From Streptosporangium lutulentum (GTDB lineage Bacteria; Actinomycetota; Actinomycetes; Streptosporangiales; Streptosporangiaceae), in assembly GCF_030811455.1 (NCBI RefSeq), contig NZ_JAUSQU010000001.1:4154001-4218000 (forward strand): DNA of 64,000 nucleotides. The letters are read 5' to 3'. The notes beneath the pieces are model-generated. The model saw only the letters and a program-made list of their open reading frames with translations. It was not told the origin of the DNA and did not search any database. Shown piece after piece: positions 7,939-15,983 of the stretch. Made by a program: the position numbers and the translations under genes. Within the stretch, counting starts at the first letter, position 1. Each line of letters opens with the position of its first letter.

Positions 7939-9813
7939 CTAGGCGGCCTCGCTGAACTGGGTGCGGTAGAGCTCGGCGTAGACCGCGCCCTGGGCCAGCA
8001 GCTCCTCGTGACGGCCCCTCTCCACGATGCGGCCGTCCTGGACCACCAGGATCTGGTCGGCGTCGCGGATCGTGGACAGCCGGTGGGCGATGACCAGCGA
8101 GGTCCGCCCGGCCAGCGCGATCTTCAGTGCCTGCTGCACCGCGACCTCGGACTCGGAGTCCAGATGCGCGGTGGCCTCGTCGAGGACGACCACGCGGGGA
8201 GCCTTGAGCAGCAGCCTCGCCAGGGCCAGCCGCTGCTTCTCGCCGCCGGACAACCGGTAGCCGCGGTCGCCCACCACCGTCTCCAGGCCCTCGGGCAGCC
8301 CCCTGACCAGGTCGGCGATCTGCGCGGCGCCCAGGGCGTCCCAGATCTCCTCCTCGGTCGCGTCCGGCCTGGCGTAGCCGATGTTGGCCCCGATGGTGTC
8401 GTGGAACAGGTGGGCGTCCTGCATGACCACGCCCACGGTGTCGCGCAGGGACTCCAGGGTCGCGTCGCGCACGTCCAGGCCGTTGATCCGGACCGCGCCC
8501 TCGTTGACGTCGTAGAGGCGGGAGACCAGGCTCGTGATGGTCGTCTTGCCCGCGCCGGAGGGGCCGACCAGCGCGATCATCTCGCCGGGGCGCGCGGTGA
8601 AGCCGACGCCGCGCAGCACGTCCTGGCCGCCCCCGGCGTCGGGGCGGGCCACCGCCTCCAGCGAGGCCAGCGACACCTCGGAGGCGGCCGGGTATCCGAA
8701 CCGGACGTCGTCGAACTCGATGGAGGCCGGTCCGTCGGGGATGGGCTCGGCGCCCGGCCTCTCGGCGACCATCGGCTTGAGGTCGAGCACCTCGAAGACC
8801 CGGTCGAAGCTCACCAGCGCGGTCATCACGTCCACGTGCACGTTGGACAGGCTCGTCAGCGGGCCGTACAGGCGCAGCAGGAGGGTCGTGAGCGCGACCA
8901 GGGTGCCGAACTCGAAGACGTCGCCGATGGCCAGCACGCCGCCCATGCCGTACACCAGCGCGGTGGCCAGCGCCGCGACCAGGCCGAGCGCGACCCTGAA
9001 CACCGTCCCGTACATGCCGACGGTGACACCGACGTCCCGTACCCGCCCGGCTCTGCCGCCGAAGACGGCGGCCTCCTCCTCCGGCCGGCCGTACAGCTTC
9101 GCGACCATCGCGCCGGCGACGTTGAACCGCTCGGTCATCATGGAGCTCATCTCGGCGTCGAGCTCCATCTGCTCGCGGGTGAGCCCCGACATCTTCCTGC
9201 CGACCCACTTGGCCGGGAAGACGAAGACGGGCAGCATCACCAGGGCGACGACGGTGATCTGCCAGGACAGCACCAGCATGGCGCCGAGCACCAGCACCAG
9301 CATGACCACGTTGGCGACGACCGAGGACAGCGTGCTGGTCAGCGCCCGCTGGGCGCCGATCACATCGCTGTTGAGCCGGGAGACCAGGGCGCCGGTCTGC
9401 GTGCGCATGAAGAAGGCGACGGGCATGCGCTGCACGTGGTCGAAGACCTCGGTACGCAGGTTGTAGATCAGGCCCTCGCCGATCCGCGAGGAGAACCAGC
9501 GCTGGAGCAGGGTGAGCGCCGCGTCGGCGATCGCCAGGCCCGCGATGACCAGCGCGAGGGCGACGACGACCCCCGTCTTCTTCGGGATGATCCCGTCGTC
9601 GATGATCGCCTTCATCAGCAGCGGGTTGGCGACCACGATGACCGCGCCGACCACGACCAGCCCCAGGAAGGCCACGATGTGCCGTGAGAAGGGCCTGGCG
9701 TACCGGACGATGCGCCGGACGGTTCCCGGGGTGAGACGCTCCCTGGTCACCGCGCTGTCCCGCCGGAGCGAACGCATCATCTGGGGTCCGAAACCCCCGC
9801 CCATCATCGCCAT
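7939..9813 (-). CDS. ABC exporter half-transporter (fused membrane and ATPase domains)
   Basis: A 624-residue type IV (ABCB-like) half-transporter. Six transmembrane helices span about residues 45-330, with coupling segments typical of lipid and drug exporters. The nucleotide-binding domain holds Walker A GPSGAGKTT, signature LSGGEKQRLALARLLL, Walker B VVVLDEATAHLD and the H-loop in VIAHRLSTI. A 13-residue insert between Q-loop strands (ARPDAGGGQDVLRG) is slightly unusual. ATG 9813 is chosen because GAGAGGAGG lies 7 nt upstream; this Shine-Dalgarno sits inside a perfect hairpin (separate entry). The cargo is unknown and the protein should act as a homodimer. Confidence 0.88.
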   Translation of the reverse strand: MAMMGGGFGPQMMRSLRRDSAVTRERLTPGTVRRIVRYARPFSRHIVAFLGLVVVGAVIVVANPLLMKAIIDDGIIPKKTGVVVALALVIAGLAIADAALTLLQRWFSSRIGEGLIYNLRTEVFDHVQRMPVAFFMRTQTGALVSRLNSDVIGAQRALTSTLSSVVANVVMLVLVLGAMLVLSWQITVVALVMLPVFVFPAKWVGRKMSGLTREQMELDAEMSSMMTERFNVAGAMVAKLYGRPEEEAAVFGGRAGRVRDVGVTVGMYGTVFRVALGLVAALATALVYGMGGVLAIGDVFEFGTLVALTTLLLRLYGPLTSLSNVHVDVMTALVSFDRVFEVLDLKPMVAERPGAEPIPDGPASIEFDDVRFGYPAASEVSLASLEAVARPDAGGGQDVLRGVGFTARPGEMIALVGPSGAGKTTITSLVSRLYDVNEGAVRINGLDVRDATLESLRDTVGVVMQDAHLFHDTIGANIGYARPDATEEEIWDALGAAQIADLVRGLPEGLETVVGDRGYRLSGGEKQRLALARLLLKAPRVVVLDEATAHLDSESEVAVQQALKIALAGRTSLVIAHRLSTIRDADQILVVQDGRIVERGRHEELLAQGAVYAELYRTQFSEAA

Positions 9814-9820
9814 GTACGGC

Positions 9821-9852
9821 CTCCTCTCCCGATGCGAGCACCGGGAGAGGAG
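9821..9852 (-). promoter_or_regulatory. Leader hairpin hiding the exporter's ribosome binding site
   Basis: A perfect 11-bp inverted repeat: CTCCTCTCCCG at 9821-9831 and CGGGAGAGGAG at 9842-9852 with a 10-nt loop. Read on the minus strand, the 3' arm CGGGAGAGGAG is the Shine-Dalgarno region of the ABC exporter, 7 nt before ATG 9813. In RNA the stem would occlude that site. Confidence 0.6.
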
Positions 9853-9914
9853 ATCCCATTCCCCCATCAGCTTGAGGCGAACAACGGTCCGCCTGAGTCG
9901 AACCCCGAGTCGAA

Positions 9915-10718
9915 CTACGTGAACAACGCCCTGAGCCGCACGGCCTGCTCACGCCCCTCGGCCACGCACTGCTCCTCCAGGGTGCGCCCCGAAGCGCCCT
10001 GAAGGAGCCGCTTGGTGGCCGTCGCGGCATCCCGGTCGACCGCCAGCAGGGCAGCGGTCAGATCTTCCACGGCCTGCCCCAGCTCCCCGGGAGCGACGAC
10101 CAGTTCGGCCAGGCCGATCCTGGCAGCCTCCTCCGCTCCCACGGTGCGGGCCGTGAGGCAGATCTCGATCGCCCTGGACAGGCCCACGAGGTCGACCAGC
10201 GGCTTGGTGCCGGTCAGGTCGGGAACCAGCCCGAGAGCGGGCTCCTTCATGCACAGCTTGGCGTCGTCCGCCAGGACCCTCAGGTCACAGGCGAGCGCAA
10301 GCTGGAACCCGGCACCGATCGCGTGGCCCTGAACGGCCGCGACGGAGACGATGTCGGGACGCCGCAGCCACAGGAACCCCTGCTGGGCCCGCGCTAGCCG
10401 CTGCTCGAAGGTCGCGCCGTCGAGCAGCGCCGAGGCCGCGAACGAGCCCTGGCCGGGCACTCCCTCGGGAGTGAACATCCGCAGGTCGATTCCTGCCGAG
10501 AAGGACGGCCCCTCACCTCTGATCACGACAACCCTCACCTGCTGCGGCAGGCTGTCACCGATACGAGCCAGAGCCGACCAGGTAGCGAACGTCTGTGCGT
10601 TCCGCTTCTCCGGTCGATCCAGCGTGATCGTCGCGATCTTGCCGTCCACCTCGTAGCGCAGACCGACCTCCTCGAGGGAGACCTCCTCCGCACTCCCCCC
10701 GAACGTCACTTCCGCCAT
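9915..10718 (-). CDS. Enoyl-CoA hydratase/isomerase family protein
   Basis: A 267-residue crotonase-fold enzyme. The oxyanion-hole segments are FSAGIDLRMF (near residue 73) and AVQGHAIGAGFQLALACDLRVL (near residues 128-149). The catalytic region KEPALGLVPDLTGT has aspartate and glycine features rather than the paired Glu/Glu of classical hydratases, so the exact reaction is uncertain. It is expected to act on acyl-CoA substrates in the cytosol. Together with the ABC-F and small HTH genes to the right it matches the echA12-Rv1473-Rv1473A neighbourhood of mycobacteria. The start ATG 10718 is preceded by GGGAGAG. Confidence 0.85.
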   Translation of the reverse strand: MAEVTFGGSAEEVSLEEVGLRYEVDGKIATITLDRPEKRNAQTFATWSALARIGDSLPQQVRVVVIRGEGPSFSAGIDLRMFTPEGVPGQGSFAASALLDGATFEQRLARAQQGFLWLRRPDIVSVAAVQGHAIGAGFQLALACDLRVLADDAKLCMKEPALGLVPDLTGTKPLVDLVGLSRAIEICLTARTVGAEEAARIGLAELVVAPGELGQAVEDLTAALLAVDRDAATATKRLLQGASGRTLEEQCVAEGREQAVRLRALFT

Positions 10719-10846
10719 CGTCCGCTCTCCCAGCCTTGATTTCGTCTCGTCCGAGCCTATCGATTCTCCAGAATGAGGTTCTACAGACCCGGACGGGACG
10801 GTTCGGCGTGGGACGAGCGGCTGCGGTCGCGCGTTCCGAGGCGGGG
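10719..10846 (-). promoter_or_regulatory. Upstream region of the enoyl-CoA hydratase gene
   Basis: On the minus strand this gap contains TAGAACCTCATTCTGG, an imperfect inverted repeat (TAGAA...TTCTG), followed by GATAGGCT, a plausible -10. The palindrome resembles operators of acyl-CoA-responsive TetR regulators only loosely. No gene is seen here. Confidence 0.3.
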
Positions 10847-11062
10847 TCAGCGCTTGGACTTGCCCCGGGTGGCGCCCCCTCGCCCGCGCAGAGTCACACC
10901 GGACTCGCTCAGGATGCGGTGGATGAACCCGTACGACCTGCCGGTCGAAGCGGCCAGCGCGCGGATGCTCTCACCCGCGCTGTAGCGCTTCTTTAGATCG
11001 GCGGCCAGTTTTTCACGGTCGGCCCCGGTAACCCGGGTGCCCTTCTTAAGAGTCTCGGCCAC
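10847..11062 (-). CDS. Small helix-turn-helix protein (Rv1473A-like)
   Basis: A 71-residue basic protein whose middle is a helix-turn-helix (ESIRALAASTGRSYGFIHRILSESGV, residues about 31-56), with a Lys/Arg-rich tail (RGRGGATRGKSKR). Similar tiny HTH proteins are widely conserved in actinobacteria beside an ABC-F gene and an enoyl-CoA hydratase gene, as here. DNA binding is likely but targets are unknown. It starts at GTG 11062 with a strong AGGAGG 5 nt upstream. Confidence 0.8.
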   Translation of the reverse strand: MAETLKKGTRVTGADREKLAADLKKRYSAGESIRALAASTGRSYGFIHRILSESGVTLRGRGGATRGKSKR

Positions 11063-11176
11063 GAGTACCTCCTGTAGTGCCAGACTTCCGCAGCGTTACA
11101 CACGCCATGATCAGTCATTTCGGCGAGATCGGCTACCTACTCCATGGGAAAAGATCCGTACCCGCTCAAATTAAGA

Positions 11177-12775
11177 TCAGGCAAGTGCCACAAGATCGGA
11201 AAATTCGTCGCTCCATGCGTCTTCAACTCCGTCAGGCAGCAAGATCACCCTATCGGGTCGTAGAGCCTCGACAGCACCCTCATCGTGCGTGACGAGCACA
11301 ATCGCCCCAGAATAGGACCTTAGGGCAGAAAGTACCTGCTCTCGGCTCACCGGATCAAGGTTGTTCGTGGGCTCGTCGAGGAGCAGGACGTTGGCCGCCG
11401 ACAGGACCAGCGTGGCCAGCGCCAGCCGCGTCTTCTCCCCGCCGGAGAGCACTTTCGCGGGTTTGTCCACGTCGTCGCCGGTGAACAGGAACGAGCCGAG
11501 GACCTTGCGAAGCTCCACGTCGGCGAGCTCCCCCCCGGCCGAGCGCATGTTCTCCAGCACGGTCCGGTCGGGGTCGATCGTCTCGTGCTCCTGCGCGTAG
11601 TAGCCCAGTTTGAGCCCGTGGCCGGGCTTGACCGCACCGGTGTCGGGTTGCTCGATACCCCCCAGAATGCGCAGCAGAGTGGTCTTCCCTGCGCCGTTCA
11701 GGCCCAGGATGACGACCCTGGTCCCCTTGTCCACGGCGGCGTCCACGTCGGTGAACACCTCCAGCGAGCCGTAGGACTTCGACAGTCCCTCCGCCATGAT
11801 CGGAGTGCGTCCGCAGGGCGCGGGCTCGGGGAAGCGCAGCTTGGCGACCTTGTCGCTGCGCCGTTCCACCTCCAGCCCCGAGAGCAGGCGCTCGGCCCGG
11901 CGCTGCATGTCCTGCGCCGCCTTGGCCTTGGTGGCCTTGGCCCGCATCTTGTCGGCCTGCGACATCAGCACCGAGGCCTGCTTCTCGGCGTTGGCCCGCT
12001 CGCGCTTCCTGCGCTTCTCGTCGGTCTCCCGCTGGGCCAGATAGGTTTTCCAGCCGACGTTGTAGGTATCGATCGCCGCGCGGTTGGCGTCCAGGTGCAG
12101 AACCCGGTTTACCGTTACTTCAAGAAGCGTCACATCGTGGCTAATAATGATCAAGCCGCCCTGGTGAGATCGTAAAAAATCACGAAGCCACCCGATTGAG
12201 TCCGCATCTAGGTGGTTTGTCGGCTCGTCAAGAAGGAGAGTCTCCGCTCCGCTGAAGAGAATCCGGGCCAGTTCCACCCGCCGGCGCTGACCTCCCGACA
12301 GCGTCTCCAGCGGCTGTCCGAGCACCCGGTCGGGCAGACCGAGGCTGGAGGCGATCGAGGCGGCCTCGGACTCGGCGGCGTATCCGCCCAGGACGTGCAG
12401 CCGGTCCTCCAGGCGCCCGTAGGCCCGCACCGCGCGATCCCTCTTGCGATCGTCGTCGGAGGACATGCCGAGCTCGGCCGCGCGCAGCTCGCGCAGCACG
12501 TCGTCCAGCCCTCGCGCGGACAGGATGCGGTCGCGGGCGAGCACCTGCAGGTCGCCGGTGCGCGGGTCCTGCGGCAGGTATCCCACCTCACCGGTGATGG
12601 AGACCGTGCCCGCCGCGGGCGCGCCCTCACCCGCGAGAACCCTCGTCAGGGTGGTCTTGCCGGCGCCGTTGCGGCCGACGAGCCCGATCTTGTCACCGGG
12701 GTTCACCCGGAACGAGGCGTTCTCTATGAGCAACCGCGCCCCGGCGCGCAGTTCGATGTCAGAAGCTACGATCAT
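11177..12775 (-). CDS. ABC-F family ATPase (translation factor type)
   Basis: A 532-residue protein with two ABC domains and no transmembrane segment, the hallmark of ABC-F proteins, which act at the ribosomal E site or in antibiotic resistance. Domain 1 has GRNGAGKTT, LSGGQRRRVELARIL and LLLDEPTNHLD; domain 2 has GLNGAGKTT, LSGGEKTRLALATLVL and LLLDEPTNNLD. A charged linker (EKRRKRERANAEKQ...) joins them at about residues 252-300. The gene fits the Rv1473 position next to the HTH and hydratase genes. Two stretches are unusually A+T-rich: about 12050-12240 (D-loop to H-loop of domain 1, with a TTA at codon 201) and about 11177-11350 (the same region of domain 2). Confidence 0.88.
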   Translation of the reverse strand: MIVASDIELRAGARLLIENASFRVNPGDKIGLVGRNGAGKTTLTRVLAGEGAPAAGTVSITGEVGYLPQDPRTGDLQVLARDRILSARGLDDVLRELRAAELGMSSDDDRKRDRAVRAYGRLEDRLHVLGGYAAESEAASIASSLGLPDRVLGQPLETLSGGQRRRVELARILFSGAETLLLDEPTNHLDADSIGWLRDFLRSHQGGLIIISHDVTLLEVTVNRVLHLDANRAAIDTYNVGWKTYLAQRETDEKRRKRERANAEKQASVLMSQADKMRAKATKAKAAQDMQRRAERLLSGLEVERRSDKVAKLRFPEPAPCGRTPIMAEGLSKSYGSLEVFTDVDAAVDKGTRVVILGLNGAGKTTLLRILGGIEQPDTGAVKPGHGLKLGYYAQEHETIDPDRTVLENMRSAGGELADVELRKVLGSFLFTGDDVDKPAKVLSGGEKTRLALATLVLSAANVLLLDEPTNNLDPVSREQVLSALRSYSGAIVLVTHDEGAVEALRPDRVILLPDGVEDAWSDEFSDLVALA

Positions 12776-12954
12776 GATTGGAGAACACTCCCAGACTGGA
12801 AATACACAGGCTCACTTCACTGTGGCCGAACCCGCCGCGCCCTGTGTCTCCCGGCTCTCGGCTCGGCCGTCTCGCCTCCATCCAGGCGACGGTCAATCGG
12901 GAGTGCGCATACCGATCAGTGTACGGCGCGCCACCGGCTCGCTTCCCCGATTAA
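12776..12954 (-). promoter_or_regulatory. ABC-F gene leader region
   Basis: On the minus strand a TACACT -10-like box (complement of about 12917-12922) would give a leader of about 130 nt before ATG 12775. Just before the start, GGAGTGTTCTCC forms a small stem that includes the only purine-rich ribosome binding sequence (GGGAG). No peptide-coding attenuator ORF is obvious. Confidence 0.35.
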
Positions 12955-13635
12955 TCAGGGCCGATCATCCGAGCCCGGGATATCGGGGTCGGTGACCCTG
13001 ATCCGGATCGCGCGAAACTGGCCCGGGGTCTCCCTGAGCACGACCAGACGCGGATCGGGGACCGTCAGGAAGGGCTCGGCCTCCAGCGCGAAGACGGGGG
13101 CGAGCCTGCGGTCGGGCCGCAGCGCGTCCACCGCGCGCCGGTCGCCGCCCAGGACCACCGCCTCCAGCTCGCTCAGGTGCGGGCCGAGAATCCGCAGCGC
13201 CACCTCGGCCGCCGCCTCGTGCGCCTCGTTCGCCTGCTTCTCCCTGCGCCGGGCGAACCGCTGCTGGGACCAGCCCCCCGCCGCGCTGCGGCCGTGGACC
13301 AGCCGCGACCCGACCTTGGAGGAGACGAGCTCGTCGCCGTGGAAGATCCCGGCCGCGTGGCCGCCGAGCCGTACCAGCAGCACGCCGACCCGGCGTTCCC
13401 TGCGCACGTGGGTGGTCAGGCGCGCCAGGGGACCGCCCCCGGAGGGGGTCAGGGGAGGAAACGGCACCTGGCACTCGGCCACGGCGCCGTCCGCGGCCTC
13501 AAGCCGGACGATCTCGGCGGAGGCCGTCACACTCGGCGGGCCGTGCCGCTCCACGAAGCCGTCGATCCAGCGGTTCAGGCGCTCGGGCCCCACCAGGACC
13601 CAGCGACCTCCACCCTTGGCCGGTCGCGATGTCAT
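12955..13635 (-). CDS. acVLRF1-type peptidyl-tRNA hydrolase
   Basis: A 226-residue protein matching the actinobacterial VLRF1 group (Vms1-like release factors). The diagnostic segment is VGSRLVHGRSAAGGWSQQRFARRREKQ, with the GGxSQQRFxRRR signature and the catalytic Gln of the release-factor-like loop. VLRF1 proteins hydrolyse peptidyl-tRNA in stalled ribosomal complexes during quality control. It lies next to the ABC-F gene and on the same strand, so a shared role in translation rescue is plausible. ATG 13635 is preferred over GTG 13647 because TAGTGT lies 8 nt upstream of the ATG, suggesting a leaderless mRNA. Confidence 0.8.
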   Translation of the reverse strand: MTSRPAKGGGRWVLVGPERLNRWIDGFVERHGPPSVTASAEIVRLEAADGAVAECQVPFPPLTPSGGGPLARLTTHVRRERRVGVLLVRLGGHAAGIFHGDELVSSKVGSRLVHGRSAAGGWSQQRFARRREKQANEAHEAAAEVALRILGPHLSELEAVVLGGDRRAVDALRPDRRLAPVFALEAEPFLTVPDPRLVVLRETPGQFRAIRIRVTDPDIPGSDDRP

Positions 13636-13831
13636 GGCACGGGACACTACCCGGTGGCTCCTCGCGACACGCGATCACCGCCCCGGCCCCCCGGACGGAC
13701 GACCTCGCGAGGGCCTCCGACAATCGTCTTCAATGACCGGTTTCAACCAAAACCACAACAAACGACGAAATATCAGTGAACACAGTCGTGCGTGGCTTCT
13801 GTAGCCCCGCGACCGGGTTCATCCTCAAGAG
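13636..13831. promoter_or_regulatory. Divergent gap between acVLRF1 and EAL/CBS genes
   Basis: About 195 bp with an A+T-rich core at roughly 13727-13800 (CCAAAACCACAACAAACGACG and GAAATATCAGTGAAC). It should hold both promoters. On the minus strand TAGTGT (complement of about 13644-13649) suits a leaderless start of the acVLRF1 gene. No convincing box pair is visible for the plus strand. Confidence 0.4.
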
Positions 13832-14932
13832 GTGTCGAGTAGCGCGCAAGTCCTTCCTCAGGCCCCCATGGCGGCCGACCTGGGCATCACCCCGATCGTC
13901 GACCTCGACACCGGAGGCGTCATCGCCCTCCAGGCGGCGGGAAACAGCCACGGGAACATCTCCTCCGTCATCCAGACGATCCACAGCGTCACCGGGAGTG
14001 ACGCGCTGCTCCCGCTCGTGCTGCCCGTGCCGTCCATCGTGGTGATCGGCGGCTCGGCCGCGCTGGCCCCGCTCCACGAGGCCCTGCGCGCGTCCAGGCG
14101 GCGGCCCGGCGAGATCATCGTCATGGTGCGGGGCGACTTCACCCAGTACGACCGGCGCGCCCTGCTCGTCGGGCTGGAGGGGCTGCGCGCCATCGGCTAC
14201 CTGATCGCGGTGGGCGATCTGGGCACCGGCCACGTTCCGCTGGACCTGCTCGTCGACGCGGCCCCGTACCTGGCGGTGATCTCCCCCGAACTGATCTCCA
14301 GGACCCCTCGCGACCCGCGCCGCGCCGCGCTCGCCGAGTCGCTGGCGGCGCTCGGCCGGAGCGTGGGCGCCCACGTGCTGGCCCCGGGGGTGTCCGAGGA
14401 GGCGCAGCTCACCGCGGTGCGCGGCTGGGGGATACGGCTGGCGCAGGGCCCGCTCCTGGTCCCCGGACCGTCGGGACGGGTCCACGTGCCGATCCCCGTC
14501 ATCGAGCAGGAGCCGGTACAGGCCCTGCTCGGCCCCCGCGTCCAGGAGTTCCTGCTGCCCGCGGTGACCCTCCCCTACGCCGCCACCGCCGAGGACGCGG
14601 CCGAGGCCTTCGGCAGCGAGCCGTCCATCAACAGCGTGATCCTGGTGGACGAGTACCAGCGCCCCAGGGGCAGCCTCGACCGCAGCCGCTTCCTGCTGTC
14701 GATAGCCACCCGCTTCGGTCACGCCCTGCACGGCAAGAAGCCCGCGGCGCGGCTCGCCGACACCGCCCGTACGGTCCCCAAGACCACCCCGGCCATCGCC
14801 GCCATGCAACTCGCGGGCCGCGACTCCGCACGCGTCTACGACGACCTGGTCGTCACGGACGAGGTCGGCCGCTGCATGGGGATCGTCCGGGTGTCCGACC
14901 TGATCCGCCAGGTCTCGTCCGTACAACACTGA
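13832..14932 (+). CDS. Degenerate EAL domain with C-terminal CBS pair
   Basis: A 366-residue cytosolic protein. Residues about 20-220 follow the EAL (cyclic di-GMP phosphodiesterase) fold, but key residues are changed: the EAL motif is LQAA near residue 34, DDFGTG is GDLGTG at residues 128-133, and the usual KID is AVIS. It is therefore unlikely to hydrolyse cyclic di-GMP and may only bind it. Residues about 245-366 are a CBS-domain pair (INSVILVDEYQRPRG and DLVVTDEVGRCMGIVRVSDLI), often adenine-nucleotide sensors. GTG 13832 overlaps a weak AAGAGG; ATG 13868 (MAADLGITPIVDL) is an equally good start. A stand-alone gene. Confidence 0.7.
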   Translation: MSSSAQVLPQAPMAADLGITPIVDLDTGGVIALQAAGNSHGNISSVIQTIHSVTGSDALLPLVLPVPSIVVIGGSAALAPLHEALRASRRRPGEIIVMVRGDFTQYDRRALLVGLEGLRAIGYLIAVGDLGTGHVPLDLLVDAAPYLAVISPELISRTPRDPRRAALAESLAALGRSVGAHVLAPGVSEEAQLTAVRGWGIRLAQGPLLVPGPSGRVHVPIPVIEQEPVQALLGPRVQEFLLPAVTLPYAATAEDAAEAFGSEPSINSVILVDEYQRPRGSLDRSRFLLSIATRFGHALHGKKPAARLADTARTVPKTTPAIAAMQLAGRDSARVYDDLVVTDEVGRCMGIVRVSDLIRQVSSVQH

Positions 14933-15001
14933 GGCGGCTCCCGCCGCGGGGGCTGGAACGCGCCAATGCCCGTCTGGCCACGCGACGGGGAAGCGCCCTT
15001 C

Positions 15002-15023
15002 GTTTTGGCCGAATCGCCAAAAC
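15002..15023 (+). terminator. Hairpin after the EAL/CBS gene
   Basis: An 8-bp perfect stem: GTTTTGGC (15002-15009), loop CGAATC, GCCAAAAC (15016-15023). It lies 70 bp after the EAL/CBS stop and before the iron box of the next gene, so it is most likely a terminator, though no T-run follows. Confidence 0.5.
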
Positions 15024-15052
15024 CCGCCCGTACCTCAATGACATACCCTAGG

Positions 15053-15070
15053 AGTTAGGCTTACCTAACT
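15053..15070 (+). promoter_or_regulatory. Iron box (DmdR/IdeR-type operator)
   Basis: AGTTAGG-CTTA-CCTAACT is a perfect 7-bp inverted repeat. It fits the actinobacterial iron box consensus TTAGGTTAGGCTNACCTAA in its right 15 positions with one mismatch. It ends 21 bp before the siderophore-interacting protein gene and should mediate repression when iron is plentiful. Confidence 0.85.
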
Positions 15071-15091
15071 TACTGTAATCAGGAGTGGCCC

Positions 15092-15943
15092 ATGGCGAAC
15101 GACAGGCCCGCACGTCCCGTACGTAAGGCGACCCGCGGCGAGGTGCGGCGGGTGGAGCGGCTCACCCCGCACATGATCAGGGTGGTGCTCGGCGGCGAGG
15201 GTCTCGCGGGTTTCGACGCCGGCGAGTTCACCGACCACTATGTGAAACTCCTTTTCGCCCCCGCGGGGGTGACCTATCCGACGCCGTTCGACCTGGAGGC
15301 GATCCAGCGCGACCTGCCCCGTGACCAGTGGCCCACCACCCGGACCTACACCGTCCGCGCGTGGGATCCCGAGGCCGCCGAGCTGACGCTCGACTTCGTC
15401 TACCACGGCGACAGCGGCCTGGCCGGGCCGTGGGCGGATCGGGTCCGGCCCGGCGAGGAGATCTACTTCTTCGGTCCCGGCGGCGCCTACGCCCCCGATC
15501 CGGACGCCTCCTGGCATCTCCTCGTGGGAGACGAGAGCGCGCTGCCCGCCATCGCCACCGCGCTGGAGCGCCTGCCCTCGGGTGCGCGGGCCCGGGCTTT
15601 CATCGAGGTGGAGGGGGCGGAGGAGGAACAGCCACTGGACTCCCCCGCCGACGCGGAGATCGTCTGGCTGCACCGCGGCGGCGCGCCGTTCGGCGAGGCG
15701 CTCGTCAAGGCCGTGCACGAGCTCGACTTCCCGCCCGGCGACGTGCACGCCTTCGTCCACGGCGAGGCCGCCTTCGTCAGGGAGCTCCGGCGCCACCTGC
15801 GCACCGAGCGGGGCATCCCGCTGTCGCAGCTGTCCATCTCCGGATACTGGCGCCTCGGCCGCGACGACGAGACCTGGCGTTCCTCCAAGCGCGAGTGGAA
15901 CGAGCAGATCGAGCGGGAGGAGGCCGCCGCGCTCTCCTCCTGA
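15092..15943 (+). CDS. Siderophore-interacting protein (ferric-siderophore reductase)
   Basis: A 283-residue cytosolic flavoprotein of the SIP/ViuB family, which releases iron by reducing Fe(III)-siderophore with NAD(P)H. The FAD domain carries RTYTVRAWDPEAAELTLDFVYHG (FAD-binding RxYT motif near residue 80) and the GDESALPAI segment starts the nucleotide-binding half near residue 147. The end GYWRLGRDDETWR is family-typical. The start ATG 15092 has CAGGAG 6 nt upstream, and an iron box lies just before that. No siderophore synthesis or uptake genes are adjacent, so it probably serves a transporter encoded elsewhere. Confidence 0.9.
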   Translation: MANDRPARPVRKATRGEVRRVERLTPHMIRVVLGGEGLAGFDAGEFTDHYVKLLFAPAGVTYPTPFDLEAIQRDLPRDQWPTTRTYTVRAWDPEAAELTLDFVYHGDSGLAGPWADRVRPGEEIYFFGPGGAYAPDPDASWHLLVGDESALPAIATALERLPSGARARAFIEVEGAEEEQPLDSPADAEIVWLHRGGAPFGEALVKAVHELDFPPGDVHAFVHGEAAFVRELRRHLRTERGIPLSQLSISGYWRLGRDDETWRSSKREWNEQIEREEAAALSS

Positions 15944-15983
15944 GCCGGAGCCGGAGCCGGATCCCGGCCGGGACCCTCCCGGG

